Shown: positions 9,033-17,398 of the stretch, one piece after another | Numbering within the stretch: position 1 is the stretch's first letter | Layout of the letters: each line of letters begins with the position of its first letter | NCBI GenBank assembly: GCA_016713425.1 | Contig: JADJPE010000005.1 | Location: 4,686,501 to 4,750,500, forward strand | DNA from: Deltaproteobacteria bacterium | GTDB lineage: Bacteria > Myxococcota > Kuafuiibacteriia > Kuafuiibacteriales > Kuafuiibacteriaceae | DNA: 64,000 nucleotides | Direction: 5' to 3' | The notes under the pieces: model-generated | What the model was told of the DNA's origin: nothing | Databases searched by the model: none | The model's input: only the letters and a program-made list of their open reading frames with translations | Position numbers and translations under genes: made by a program

Positions 9033-9869
9033 TTGGCTACGCGAATCATCAGTGCGCTCGTCGCTTTGCCGCTCGTTATCTTGGTTGTGCAGCTTGGTGG
9101 CTGGACGTTTGCGGCGCTCATCCTAGCGGTTGGGGCGGTGTGTCTGTGGGAGTTCGCCGGCATGGTACTCCCTGGGGACAAACTGGGACGTTCCGCGACG
9201 GTCGGGGTTGGGCTCGCGATGCTCCTACTCGGACTCGTCGGTCGATTCTCGGGCGGCGATGCGGTCGGGTGGTTTTGTCTCGCGCCGATCGGGCTCCTCA
9301 CCTTCTTTTTGTTTCGTACCGGCGATATGGCCACGGTGGCTTCGCGGGCGGGGCTGGCCTGCCTGGCGGTTTTGTGGGCCGGTATCTTGTTGGTGGGCAC
9401 GGCCGCGGTGCGTTTTTTGCCGCGGGGTGAGGCCTGGCTCTACCTGGTGTGTGTGCTGGCGTGGGGCAGCGACACGGGCGCTTATTTTACGGGCCGCTTC
9501 CTGGGGAAGCGAAAGCTCTACGAGAAGGTGAGTCCAAAGAAGACCTGGGAGGGCGCGGTTGGCGGCGTCGTGGTGGCGACGGCCGGTGCGTTCCTTCTGA
9601 TGTGGGCGTTGGGCGCGCCGAACATCCCGATCGGGCACTTGGTCGTCTTGGCTCCGGTTGCTGCGGCCTTTGGACAGGTGGGGGATCTTTCTGAGAGCCT
9701 CCTGAAACGTTCGATGGGCGTGAAAGACTCGGGCCGAATCATGCCCGGCCACGGAGGTTTGCTCGATCGCGTCGATGCCGTGTTGTTTATCGGACCGATT
9801 CTCTTTTTGTACGCTCAGGTGGTGTTGGGGGAACCGGCGCGTTGGCTGGCTCTGACCCCGAGCTGGTAG
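9033..9869 (+). CDS. cdsA: Phosphatidate cytidylyltransferase
   Basis: CDP-diacylglycerol synthase, an integral membrane enzyme that activates phosphatidic acid with CTP. Several hydrophobic segments fill the first 200 residues and the C-terminal signature is complete (SLLKRSMGVKD then PGHGGLLDRVD). The TTG start directly follows the uppS stop with no gap. The length of 278 residues is typical. In many relatives dxr follows; here the next gene is rseP. Confidence 0.95.
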   Translation: MATRIISALVALPLVILVVQLGGWTFAALILAVGAVCLWEFAGMVLPGDKLGRSATVGVGLAMLLLGLVGRFSGGDAVGWFCLAPIGLLTFFLFRTGDMATVASRAGLACLAVLWAGILLVGTAAVRFLPRGEAWLYLVCVLAWGSDTGAYFTGRFLGKRKLYEKVSPKKTWEGAVGGVVVATAGAFLLMWALGAPNIPIGHLVVLAPVAAAFGQVGDLSESLLKRSMGVKDSGRIMPGHGGLLDRVDAVLFIGPILFLYAQVVLGEPARWLALTPSW

Positions 9870-9894
9870 ACTTGCGCGCGCAGGGATCGAGATC

Positions 9895-11601
9895 TTGAGC
9901 CTCAACCCCAATTCAATCGCCGCTTTCGTCGCCTTCATTGGCGTACTCATCTTTGTCCACGAGCTTGGGCATTTCTTGGCGGCGAAGTACTTCAACATCA
10001 AGGTTCTCAAGTTTTCTCTCGGTTTCGGTCCCCCCATCGTCGCGTTCAAGCGCAAGGAGACGATCTATCAGATCGCGGCCGTACCGCTCGGTGGCTTCGT
10101 CAAGATGTTGGGTGGGAGTCCGGTCGAGAGCGAGGATGACACGACCGAGCGTTCGCTGAGCGCAGCGCCCATCTATCAACGCGTGATCATCTATGCGGCC
10201 GGTCCTGCGTTCAATCTGGTGTTTCCGGTGCTCTGTTTCTTCGGGTACAGCGTCGTCGGGCCGAGGGTTCTGTCGCCCGTAATCGGCGAAGTGGAGATCG
10301 GCCGCCCGGCTGAACGCGCGGGCCTCCGTCCGGGGGACCGTGTGCTCGCGGTCGACGGCGAGCGGACTTGGAGCTTCAGTCGGTTTCAGGACTTGATCCG
10401 CGCCCGACCCGAGAAACCGAGTGAGGTGACGATCGCCCGAGACGGGAAGACGCTTACGCTGTCGGTGACTCCGGATGCGGTGCAAGCCGAGACGATGTTT
10501 GGCGGAATGGAGACGATCGGGCAGGTCGCCGCGATTTCGAGGCGGGCGGGCGCGGTCGTGGGCGTCTTCGATCCATCGCTCAACCGTGCTGGATTCGTGA
10601 CCGGAGACCGTGTGCTCGAGATCGACGGGAAGCCGGTCGCTCTTGCCGACGAGATGGAGGCTGCGCTCCGGCGATCGGCCGGGCGCACGGTGTTCGTCGT
10701 CGTTCGTCGCTCGCGCCCCCTTGCGGCGGGCGACGTGTTGTTTGCGGACGCCGGATCGTTCGAGGGGCTTCGCGTCGATGTTCCGGAGAACTACGGAGGG
10801 CTCCAAGATCTGGGCCTAGCGCTCTCGGAAACGTTCGTCCGGACGCTTGTTCCAGACGGCGCGGCCGCGCGCGCGGGACTCATGCAAGGTGACCAGATCC
10901 TCCGTGTGGATGGTAAGCCGATTCGGCTTTTCTGGTCCTTTCTTCGTGCGATGGACGAGGCGCAAGAAAAGGCAGTTTCGGTCGACGTGCGGCGCAACGG
11001 ACAGGAGATGACACTCGAGCTCGCGAATGACCCGGTTCGGTGTATCCAAGAGACAAGCAAGCGGGAGAAGACGCTGTATGACGTTGGTGTCGGTGCGGGT
11101 TCGATCCCGGACGGCTCGCTATGTCGGCGCTTTCTCGAACGGCGAATGTTGTTGAGCTATTGGCCTTCGGATGCGCGGGCCGAGACGGAGGATGCCGATC
11201 TGACGGTCGCGGAGGCGCTGGTCTGGAGCCTGAGCGAAACGAAGGCCGTGGTCGAAGGCATCGGCATGACAATCTACAAGCTCGTGACCGGCGAGGTCTC
11301 GAGGGACAACGTGGGCGGGCTCGGCCAGCTTTACATGTTGGCGTCGCAAGCGGCCGATCTTGGTTTTGGCGCGTATGTGCAAAGCCTTGCCTTCGTCTCC
11401 GTGAACCTCGGGTTGATCAACCTCATGCCGATTCCCGTGTTCGATGGCGGCCATCTCTTGTTCTGCGCGGTCGAGGCGATTCGGCGTCGTCCCCTGTCTC
11501 TGCGGGCGCGTGAGCTGGCCAGCCTCGTTGGACTGCTTTTTGTTCTCGCGCTTTTCGTGCTGGCGATTCACAACGACATCAAGGCATTGGCTGGGTCCTA
11601 G
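9895..11601 (+). CDS. rseP: RIP metalloprotease RseP with three PDZ domains
   Basis: Membrane-embedded site-2 protease that cuts anti-sigma factors or signal peptides within the bilayer. The zinc motif HELGH is at residues 22-26 in the first membrane segment, and the third ligand motif NLMPIPVFDGG lies near residue 510. Between them there are three PDZ-like repeats, each with a GDRVL or GDQIL core (about residues 120-190, 205-285 and 300-385). The usual number is one or two, and the total of 568 residues is longer than typical family members (about 350-450). The start is TTG at 9895. Confidence 0.93.
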   Translation: MSLNPNSIAAFVAFIGVLIFVHELGHFLAAKYFNIKVLKFSLGFGPPIVAFKRKETIYQIAAVPLGGFVKMLGGSPVESEDDTTERSLSAAPIYQRVIIYAAGPAFNLVFPVLCFFGYSVVGPRVLSPVIGEVEIGRPAERAGLRPGDRVLAVDGERTWSFSRFQDLIRARPEKPSEVTIARDGKTLTLSVTPDAVQAETMFGGMETIGQVAAISRRAGAVVGVFDPSLNRAGFVTGDRVLEIDGKPVALADEMEAALRRSAGRTVFVVVRRSRPLAAGDVLFADAGSFEGLRVDVPENYGGLQDLGLALSETFVRTLVPDGAAARAGLMQGDQILRVDGKPIRLFWSFLRAMDEAQEKAVSVDVRRNGQEMTLELANDPVRCIQETSKREKTLYDVGVGAGSIPDGSLCRRFLERRMLLSYWPSDARAETEDADLTVAEALVWSLSETKAVVEGIGMTIYKLVTGEVSRDNVGGLGQLYMLASQAADLGFGAYVQSLAFVSVNLGLINLMPIPVFDGGHLLFCAVEAIRRRPLSLRARELASLVGLLFVLALFVLAIHNDIKALAGS

Positions 11602-11697
11602 ATCATGCAGGACTCAGGACGGATCGCTCGGGACGACTCCGCCCGGGCACATACGAACGACGTATGAAAAGCGAGGGGCAAGCATGAAGGGGCGCCG

Positions 11698-12435
11698 ATG
11701 ATTCTTGCGTTCGAGACCTCCGGGCGCCCAGGGAGTGTGGCGATCGCCGAGAAAGAAGACGTCCGGGAACAAGTGCTCGAGGGCGACGCGTCGGAGCTTC
11801 GCGATGCCTGTGCGCGCTTGCTCGGTTCGGAGCTTTCGCAAGTTGCAGGGTACGCCATCAGCATCGGACCTGGATCGTTCACAGGCCTTCGCGTGGGTGT
11901 TTCCTTTCTCAAGGGTCTCGCCTTCGTTCATCCACGCCCGGTGGCCGCGGTGTCGTCGCTCGAGGTGCTCGCGTACGGGCTCATGACCGATGCAGAAGCC
12001 TCGCGCCCAAAGACGGTTCATGCTGAGAGTGGGGCGCTTGCGCTCGAGCGCTTTCGCGAGGTCGGCGCGCGCATTTTGTCGGTGGTGGATGCGCGCCGCG
12101 GCTCGGTCTTCGCGGCGCTCTACCGTGTTGCGGGCGAGGGACGACTGCTCGCGGACGAGATGTTGGTCGAAGGTCTCTATCGCGTCGAGGCGGTGAGTCG
12201 CCTGACGCAATCTTTGCCGTTGGTGATCGCGGTCGGTGATGGCGCCCTTCTGGTCGATGCGCGATCAGTGTCGGCGATGGCGCCGCCCTCGCGGTGGATT
12301 GGACGGGCGGCGGTGCTCGCCAAACTGGGCACGTCCTATTTGGCGGCCGGTCTTGGGGTCGAGGCGGACACCTTGGAGCCGGTGTATCATCAGGTTTCGG
12401 GCGCAGAGGAGAAACTCGGAATGCCACCCGGCTGA
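11698..12435 (+). CDS. tsaB: tRNA threonylcarbamoyladenosine biosynthesis protein TsaB
   Basis: TsaB, the ASKHA-fold partner of TsaD in the complex that makes t6A37 on tRNAs reading ANN codons. The N-terminal phosphate-binding start MILAFETSG and the hallmark SIGPGSFTGLRVG are present. It has 245 residues and is last in the pyrH-rseP block. The C-terminal half is less conserved, as usual for TsaB. Confidence 0.93.
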   Translation: MILAFETSGRPGSVAIAEKEDVREQVLEGDASELRDACARLLGSELSQVAGYAISIGPGSFTGLRVGVSFLKGLAFVHPRPVAAVSSLEVLAYGLMTDAEASRPKTVHAESGALALERFREVGARILSVVDARRGSVFAALYRVAGEGRLLADEMLVEGLYRVEAVSRLTQSLPLVIAVGDGALLVDARSVSAMAPPSRWIGRAAVLAKLGTSYLAAGLGVEADTLEPVYHQVSGAEEKLGMPPG

Positions 12436-12469
12436 AGGCCGGGCCAGCCTAATATCCCTTGGTTTTTTT
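12427..12469 (+). terminator. Possible tsaB terminator
   Basis: A perfect 6-bp stem, CCCGGC/GCCGGG (12427-12432 and 12438-12443), overlaps the tsaB stop, and seven T residues occur at 12463-12469. The 19-base distance between stem and T-run is long for an intrinsic terminator, so this is weak. Confidence 0.3.
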
Positions 12470-12674
12470 CGTCGATGGGGGTGCATGCGGAATTGGGCCG
12501 GATCGCCGTCCGTTGACTCTTCGGAGCGCGATTCTTACGCTCGGTTCGAGTGACGAACTGCCAACGAGCGGCCAAGGATATGGCCGTCAGGTCTCTAGAT
12601 TGTGCGCTCGACCAGCCGAGTTCGGCCTCGAGCGCATCGATTCGATGAACAACAAAGAGAAGGGCATCTTTCAC

Positions 12675-12908
12675 ATGGAGCACCGCACCCAGGTCGACCT
12701 CTCTGGCGTGAATCCTGACATCTCAAGGCGAAGCGAAATTGAACGGCTCGAGCGTGAGCATCGAGAGCTCAAGAAGAGGCTTTCCGAGCTCAACGAGCGG
12801 CGCTACCTCAGTCCCGCTGAGGAAGTCGAGAAGAAGACACTGCAGAAACTCAAGTTGGCGAAGAAGGATCGTCTCGCGGTCCTCGTGAGCTATTCGGGCC
12901 GCGGCTAG
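12675..12908 (+). CDS. DUF465 (YdcH-like) small helical protein
   Basis: Small charged protein of 77 residues resembling the DUF465/YdcH family: a helical hairpin with EREHRELKKRL, then a LSPAEEVEKKTLQKLKLAKKD-type second helix. Function is unknown. ATG 12675 has AGAAGGG ten bases upstream and gives the usual family length; an alternative ATG at 12645 would add ten residues. It stands alone between tsaB and the Asd-like gene. Confidence 0.8.
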   Translation: MEHRTQVDLSGVNPDISRRSEIERLEREHRELKKRLSELNERRYLSPAEEVEKKTLQKLKLAKKDRLAVLVSYSGRG

Positions 12909-13015
12909 CCGCTTTCGGTGGGCGCCCGTGCTCGCCACCGCGGGCGTCCGCCGAGCTTTGGTCGAAGTTCGAGCTTCTCGTGGCGTTCCGTGTGCGGGTG
13001 CGCTAACGGGATGGC

Positions 13016-14203
13016 GTGCATCGGGTCTTGATCGCAGGCGCGCATACCGCCCGAGGAAAAGCGCTCCTCGAATGCATTGAGGCGCGTGATCTGCCCGCGG
13101 AGATCGTGCGCGCCACGACCACCGACCACATCGAGCCTGAACTCGAGCTGCTCGATCTGCCACTTCTGGATGCCTCGACGGCGTTGGTGCTGGCGGCGGA
13201 GGGCGACGTGATGCGTGCGCTCGGGCTGGCCGCGATCAAGCTGGGCAAGCCCGTGCTCGATCTCGCCGGTGTCTTCAAACCTGAGCCTGATCTCGTTCCG
13301 ACGGCCGACGGCAACGCCGAAGACAACGCCGAAGACAACCTCGAAGACAACCTCGAAGACAATCTCGAAGACAATCCCAAGGTCGGTGCCGATCGTGGTG
13401 CTGGCGATCCGCGGAATGCTTCGGCCGTCGTCGAATTCCGCGAGTTCTGGCCGACGAGCGAGGGACCGCGTGCACCCGTGAGCACGCGCGGGCGCGCACC
13501 GAGCGGTGAGGGACGCGGCGAAGGATGCATTGAGACCATCCCCGATGGCCCCGCATTTCCGATCGTAGCGGTGGTTTCGGCGTTGGCGTCGATGCGGCCG
13601 GCGAGGGTTGCGGTCACTGCGCTGGAGTCCGCGGCTTTGCGCGATCGTGAGGGCATGGACGAGCTCTCGGAACACGTTCGTTCGGTTTTTGCGATGAAGG
13701 CGCCCGACGGCAACCTGTTCGGCGCTTCGCTCGCGTTCGACATCATTCCGTCCGTTGAGCCGAAGGTCGAGGATGGCATGCGCGCCGATGCGGCGCTTGA
13801 GCGCGCGATCGCCCGCGGCCTGTCGGCTTTCGGTGTCGCACCGCGGCCCGAGGTTTGGGCGACCCGTTTGGTTGTGCCCACATTTTCGGCGGAGATGGTG
13901 ATCGTGGAGATTGAGCTCGGGGCTCGGGAGGAAGGGGCGCCGCCGCACGCTGGCGCATCCGCCCGCGCGGTGCCCAGCGACGAGGAAATCCGGGAGAGAC
14001 TGAAGGCGGCGCCAGGTTTGAGGTTTCGAGCTTCTCTTGTGCCCGCGCTCGACGCCGTCGAACGCGAGGATGTCTTGGTCAGTCGATTGCGTGTTGCGCC
14101 GGGGCGGGTTGGGTTGTGCTTGGCCTACGATCGACTGCGACGGGGGGGGCCGACGCTGGCGGCGCTTTGGCTCGAGCAGGTTCTCGCCAGGATGTCTCTT
14201 TGA
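13016..14203 (+). CDS. USG-1/aspartate-semialdehyde-dehydrogenase-like protein, catalytic cysteine missing
   Basis: Resembles the aspartate-semialdehyde dehydrogenase superfamily: an N-terminal dinucleotide-fold start (HRVLIAGAHTARGKALL), a middle segment aligning with the catalytic domain (SLAFDIIPSVEP, WATRLVVPTFSAE), and a C-terminal LRVAPGRVGLCLAYDRLRRGGP like the RxxxxxxxxDNLRKGA end of Asd. The catalytic GNCST motif is absent; the matching region reads GPAFPIVAVVSAL. It is therefore probably a non-enzymatic USG-1-like paralogue. An inserted low-complexity stretch (about residues 90-180) includes five AEDN/LEDN repeats. GTG start; 395 residues. Confidence 0.7.
   Translation: MHRVLIAGAHTARGKALLECIEARDLPAEIVRATTTDHIEPELELLDLPLLDASTALVLAAEGDVMRALGLAAIKLGKPVLDLAGVFKPEPDLVPTADGNAEDNAEDNLEDNLEDNLEDNPKVGADRGAGDPRNASAVVEFREFWPTSEGPRAPVSTRGRAPSGEGRGEGCIETIPDGPAFPIVAVVSALASMRPARVAVTALESAALRDREGMDELSEHVRSVFAMKAPDGNLFGASLAFDIIPSVEPKVEDGMRADAALERAIARGLSAFGVAPRPEVWATRLVVPTFSAEMVIVEIELGAREEGAPPHAGASARAVPSDEEIRERLKAAPGLRFRASLVPALDAVEREDVLVSRLRVAPGRVGLCLAYDRLRRGGPTLAALWLEQVLARMSL
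13316..13375 (+). repeat. In-frame 12-bp tandem repeat, five units
   Basis: Five near-identical 12-bp units (gccgaagacaac or ctcgaagacaac/t) encode Ala/Leu-Glu-Asp-Asn. They lie in the loop insertion of the Asd-like protein and keep frame. Confidence 0.9.
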
Positions 14204-14246
14204 TGCAGGTGGCCGCCGCCTCGACCCGATAGCTCAAATTGGACGG

Positions 14247-14549
14247 ATGGCTGAAAAGTCAAAGTGTCAATTGTGCGGGTCGGATGCCGGTCACTTTGGC
14301 ACGCCTGAATGAAAGAAGCTCTACCTCGAAGTCCTGCGGCATGGTACGCAGCTTGCGTCGGTTCGACCGGTCTGTGATGCCCATCCGTCAACGTGCAACT
14401 CGGAACATCGCGCCCCCCGGGGGCTTGAGCCCGCGCCCGCGCCCACGCCTGCGCGCATGCCCGCGCCCCCACGCGGGGCCGCGTCTGAGCGGGACCTTGA
14501 TGGTGGTCCTTTGTGCTTCTTGTGCATTGAGCGCATGGCCGGGGACTGA
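14247..14549 (+). pseudogene. Small cysteine-rich (zinc-ribbon-like) ORF interrupted by an in-frame TGA
   Basis: ATG 14247 opens a frame with a CxxC pair (KCQLCGSDAG), reaches TGA at 14310-14312, then continues in the same frame with protein-like sequence including KKLYLEVLRHG and a second metal-ligand-like group (PVCDAH). After about 14400 the frame is proline/arginine rich and ends at 14549, overlapping the next gene's start. Possibilities are a Trp (TGG) to stop mutation, a base-call error, or selenocysteine: a 5-bp stem CTGCG/CGCAG (14334-14351) has its loop 27-34 bases after the TGA. The first 21 codons alone are too short for a domain. The reading is tentative. Confidence 0.4.
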
Positions 14550-16533
14550 AGCTCAGGCGCAGACGACGGTTTACAACGACCCCGTCATTACGCTCGAACC
14601 CGCCGTTTTCGCCGACCAGTACCGGCGAATCAGCGAAGAGGACCTTTCGAGCGTGGCGACGCTTCAGTTTTCGTGGACGACGCAAGGGGGGGCGCTCGGC
14701 ACCTACAACTTCGAGATTCACTACTCGAACGTCGATGGGCCGCTGGTTCGGATGTCGAACCCGAACGAGTCGACGCGACGCAATCTGAACAGCGGTCAGC
14801 TCACCGGAATTGGCGAGACTCTGATCTTCGAGCTGACGCCCGAGCAGATTGTCTGGACGACAGAGACAGGAGATGGGGAGCGAACGCCTTTCGAGGGAAC
14901 ACGGGATATCGTCGTCCACGTCTTTCAGCCTGGCGCCCAAGATAGGCAGGATCCCAACATTAAGGGCTGGACCTTCGACATCGATACGCTTCCACCCCCT
15001 CCGGGTGTCCTTACGGGGCTTACGGCGGGTGAAAATAGGCTGGGGGTGAGCTGGGAGGCGCCTTCTTCGCGTTCCGCCGATGTCGAGACCTACGAGATTG
15101 TCTACTGCCCAGATTCGAGTCTTCCGCTCAACTCAGATCTCGATCTCAGCCAGACCTCCACAACCGCCGGGCCGTGTGAAGAAAAGCTCTCGTGCTCGGT
15201 CGCGCTGCGGACCAAGACGCGGATCGACAAGACGCTGCGCGCCGAGAGCATCACTGAGGGACTCAGCAATGGTGTTCATGTCGCAGTGTCGATGCGCGCG
15301 AAGGATGATTTCGGCAATGTTGGGGAGTGCGGGAACGTGCTCGTCGGCGCGCCGACCGATGTGACGGACTTCTTCGAGTACTACCGCTCTCGAGGGGGAA
15401 CCGAGGATGGCGGTTATTGCTTCATCGCGACCGCCGCCTTGGGTTCGTATGCGCATCCGGTCGTGCGGGTGCTGAGGTTCTTTCGCGATCAGTTCCTCGA
15501 GCGGACGCCGTGGGGCGCCCAATTCGTCAAGGCGTACTACACGCTCTCGCCGCCGCTGGCCGGTGAGATCCGCGAGGACGCGACGTTGGCCCAGTGGACG
15601 CGGCTTCTCTTGCTGCCGGTTGCGGTGATTGGGCTGTTGGCTCTGCTTCTTCCGGGATTCGGCGGGCTGATGGTCTTCCGATGGATGCTGCGTCGAAGCC
15701 GCAACACTCTGGGCCGTCGCGCAGCACCGAGCTTCGCGACGAACCCTCGAGTTGGTCGCGGCGGGCTTCGGCGAAGGGCTGCGCGGTTGGGTCTCTTTCT
15801 CGTCGTCGTGTCGGCCGCATCGACGGCGTGGTCAGAAGAGGTCTCAGCCAAGCGCGCCGAGGGCGAGTTGCCGATCGGTCTTGGGTTCGAGTTTAAGGGG
15901 GGGCCGTACCTGCCGGCCGTGGCTGGACAAGGCGGGACGGCCTCCGATGCGCCCCCCTTCGAGGTCATCTTCGGCGCAAAGAAGAACCCATTGTATACGC
16001 TGGGCCTCGACCTCCAGCTTTATCGCGGCGTGGGTACGGCGGGCGTTGGGTTTGCTTTCGGGTTCATGCAGTTCGTCGGCCGGGGACTGTTCGCGGACAC
16101 TGGGCTCCCGTCTCAAGACACCACGGTCTTCAACATCCTTCCGCTCGATATGACCCTCTTCTATCGTTTCGATTGGTTGGCCGACCAGATTTGGTTCCCC
16201 CTCGTGCCTTATGTGAAGGGCGGGCTCACCTACAACGTTTGGTGGGTCACGAACGGCATCGGGCATCTCGCACGCGATCGTGGCGATTCGAGCACAACGG
16301 ACGATGACATCGTGGCGAGGGGCGGGAAGTTTGGACTGACAGGAACGGTGGGCGTTGCGATTCTCCTCAACGCGTTCGACAGCAGCTCGGCTCGTGCCTT
16401 GTTCAACTCGACCGGGATTCGCGGCACGTACATCTTTGCGGAGATGCAGTCCAAAGCGGTGGACGGTTTTGGGAGCCAGGGGTTCGATCTTTCCGACACG
16501 ACCTGGAACCTCGGCTTCTATCTCGAGATGTAA
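14377..16533 (+). CDS. CFI-box membrane protein fused to an outer-membrane beta-barrel domain
   Basis: Large envelope protein. After a hydrophobic export signal ending near AQAQ (about base 14570) come an Ig/fibronectin-like exported region, a CFI-box motif (YCFIATAALGSYAHP then LRFFRDQFL) and a transmembrane segment near base 15610. A second part (from about base 15840) looks like an outer-membrane beta-barrel: alternating aromatic strands ending in LGFYLEM with a terminal aromatic-rich strand. From memory, myxobacteria carry these as two adjacent genes (MXAN_2561-like and MXAN_2562-like); here they are one frame. A second hydrophobic stretch (LFLVVVSAASTAWS) just before the barrel looks like a former signal peptide. 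The start is uncertain; in-frame ATGs lie at 14377 and 14500. Confidence 0.65.
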   Translation: MPIRQRATRNIAPPGGLSPRPRPRLRACPRPHAGPRLSGTLMVVLCASCALSAWPGTEAQAQTTVYNDPVITLEPAVFADQYRRISEEDLSSVATLQFSWTTQGGALGTYNFEIHYSNVDGPLVRMSNPNESTRRNLNSGQLTGIGETLIFELTPEQIVWTTETGDGERTPFEGTRDIVVHVFQPGAQDRQDPNIKGWTFDIDTLPPPPGVLTGLTAGENRLGVSWEAPSSRSADVETYEIVYCPDSSLPLNSDLDLSQTSTTAGPCEEKLSCSVALRTKTRIDKTLRAESITEGLSNGVHVAVSMRAKDDFGNVGECGNVLVGAPTDVTDFFEYYRSRGGTEDGGYCFIATAALGSYAHPVVRVLRFFRDQFLERTPWGAQFVKAYYTLSPPLAGEIREDATLAQWTRLLLLPVAVIGLLALLLPGFGGLMVFRWMLRRSRNTLGRRAAPSFATNPRVGRGGLRRRAARLGLFLVVVSAASTAWSEEVSAKRAEGELPIGLGFEFKGGPYLPAVAGQGGTASDAPPFEVIFGAKKNPLYTLGLDLQLYRGVGTAGVGFAFGFMQFVGRGLFADTGLPSQDTTVFNILPLDMTLFYRFDWLADQIWFPLVPYVKGGLTYNVWWVTNGIGHLARDRGDSSTTDDDIVARGGKFGLTGTVGVAILLNAFDSSSARALFNSTGIRGTYIFAEMQSKAVDGFGSQGFDLSDTTWNLGFYLEM

Positions 16534-17358
16534 GTGCGGACGATCTGCCTTCTCGTCGAGTACGACGGGACCCAGTTCAGCGGTTGGCAGGTTCAGCGCG
16601 GCGCGTCCAACCTCTCGACGGTTCAGGGGGTCATCGAGGCGACGCTCGAGCGCATGATTGGCTCTCGCGTTCGCGTTCGAGCGGCCAGCCGAACCGACGC
16701 CGGTGTTCACGCGCGTGGACAGGTCGTTGCCTTTGAGAATCCGCGGGAGACCATCGGCCTTCGCGGCTTCGAGCGCGGACTCACGAGCCTCTTGCCGCCG
16801 AGCGTCGTCGTACGCCACGCGAGCGAGGTCGAGAACGGCTTCGACCCGCGCCGGGCCTCGAGAGGCAAGCGCTACCGATACACGTTCTGGAATGCGTCCA
16901 CGCCCTCGGCGCTCGACCGAGACCGGTCATGGTTCGAACCGCGAACGCTCGACCGGGAGGCGATGCGAGAAGGCGCCGCACGGCTGCTGGGAACGCACGA
17001 TTTCGAGGCTTTTCGGAGCGCCGGATGTCAAGCGCGCCACGCGGTCCGAACGATGTACCAGATCGATGTGACCGAGGGCGAGTACAGCCGTGTCTATGTC
17101 GATGTGCTTGGGAACGCCTTCGTGCGGAACATGGTTCGAATCATCGTGGGCAACCTCCGAGACGTGGGGCTTGGTGCGAAGACGCCCGGCGATCTCGAGG
17201 CGATTCTCGAGGCGAGGGATCGACGGCAGGGCGGGATGACGGCGCCGCCTCATGGACTCTGCCTGGAAGAAGTGATTTTCGATGACCGACTTCCGCCCCG
17301 GCCTCATGACGACAGCGACTTGACCCTCGATGAAGAGGTGGTGGTTTCGAAGGCGTAG
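16534..17358 (+). CDS. truA: tRNA pseudouridine(38-40) synthase TruA
   Basis: TruA converts uridines 38-40 of the tRNA anticodon arm to pseudouridine. The catalytic aspartate motif SRTDAGVHA is present near residue 53, along with the N-terminal EYDGTQFSGWQ and FVRNMVR in the C-terminal half. The GTG start immediately follows the stop of the beta-barrel gene. The length of 274 residues is slightly above the usual 250-260 because of an acidic C-terminal tail. Confidence 0.95.
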   Translation: MRTICLLVEYDGTQFSGWQVQRGASNLSTVQGVIEATLERMIGSRVRVRAASRTDAGVHARGQVVAFENPRETIGLRGFERGLTSLLPPSVVVRHASEVENGFDPRRASRGKRYRYTFWNASTPSALDRDRSWFEPRTLDREAMREGAARLLGTHDFEAFRSAGCQARHAVRTMYQIDVTEGEYSRVYVDVLGNAFVRNMVRIIVGNLRDVGLGAKTPGDLEAILEARDRRQGGMTAPPHGLCLEEVIFDDRLPPRPHDDSDLTLDEEVVVSKA

Positions 17359-17398
17359 GGATGTTGACGCCGACGCGGACATTGAAGAGGGTTCACGC

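Noticed and set aside
12905..13948. Minus-strand frame opposite the Asd-like gene
   Set aside because: Composition typical of an antisense frame; the plus strand has recognisable family sequence.
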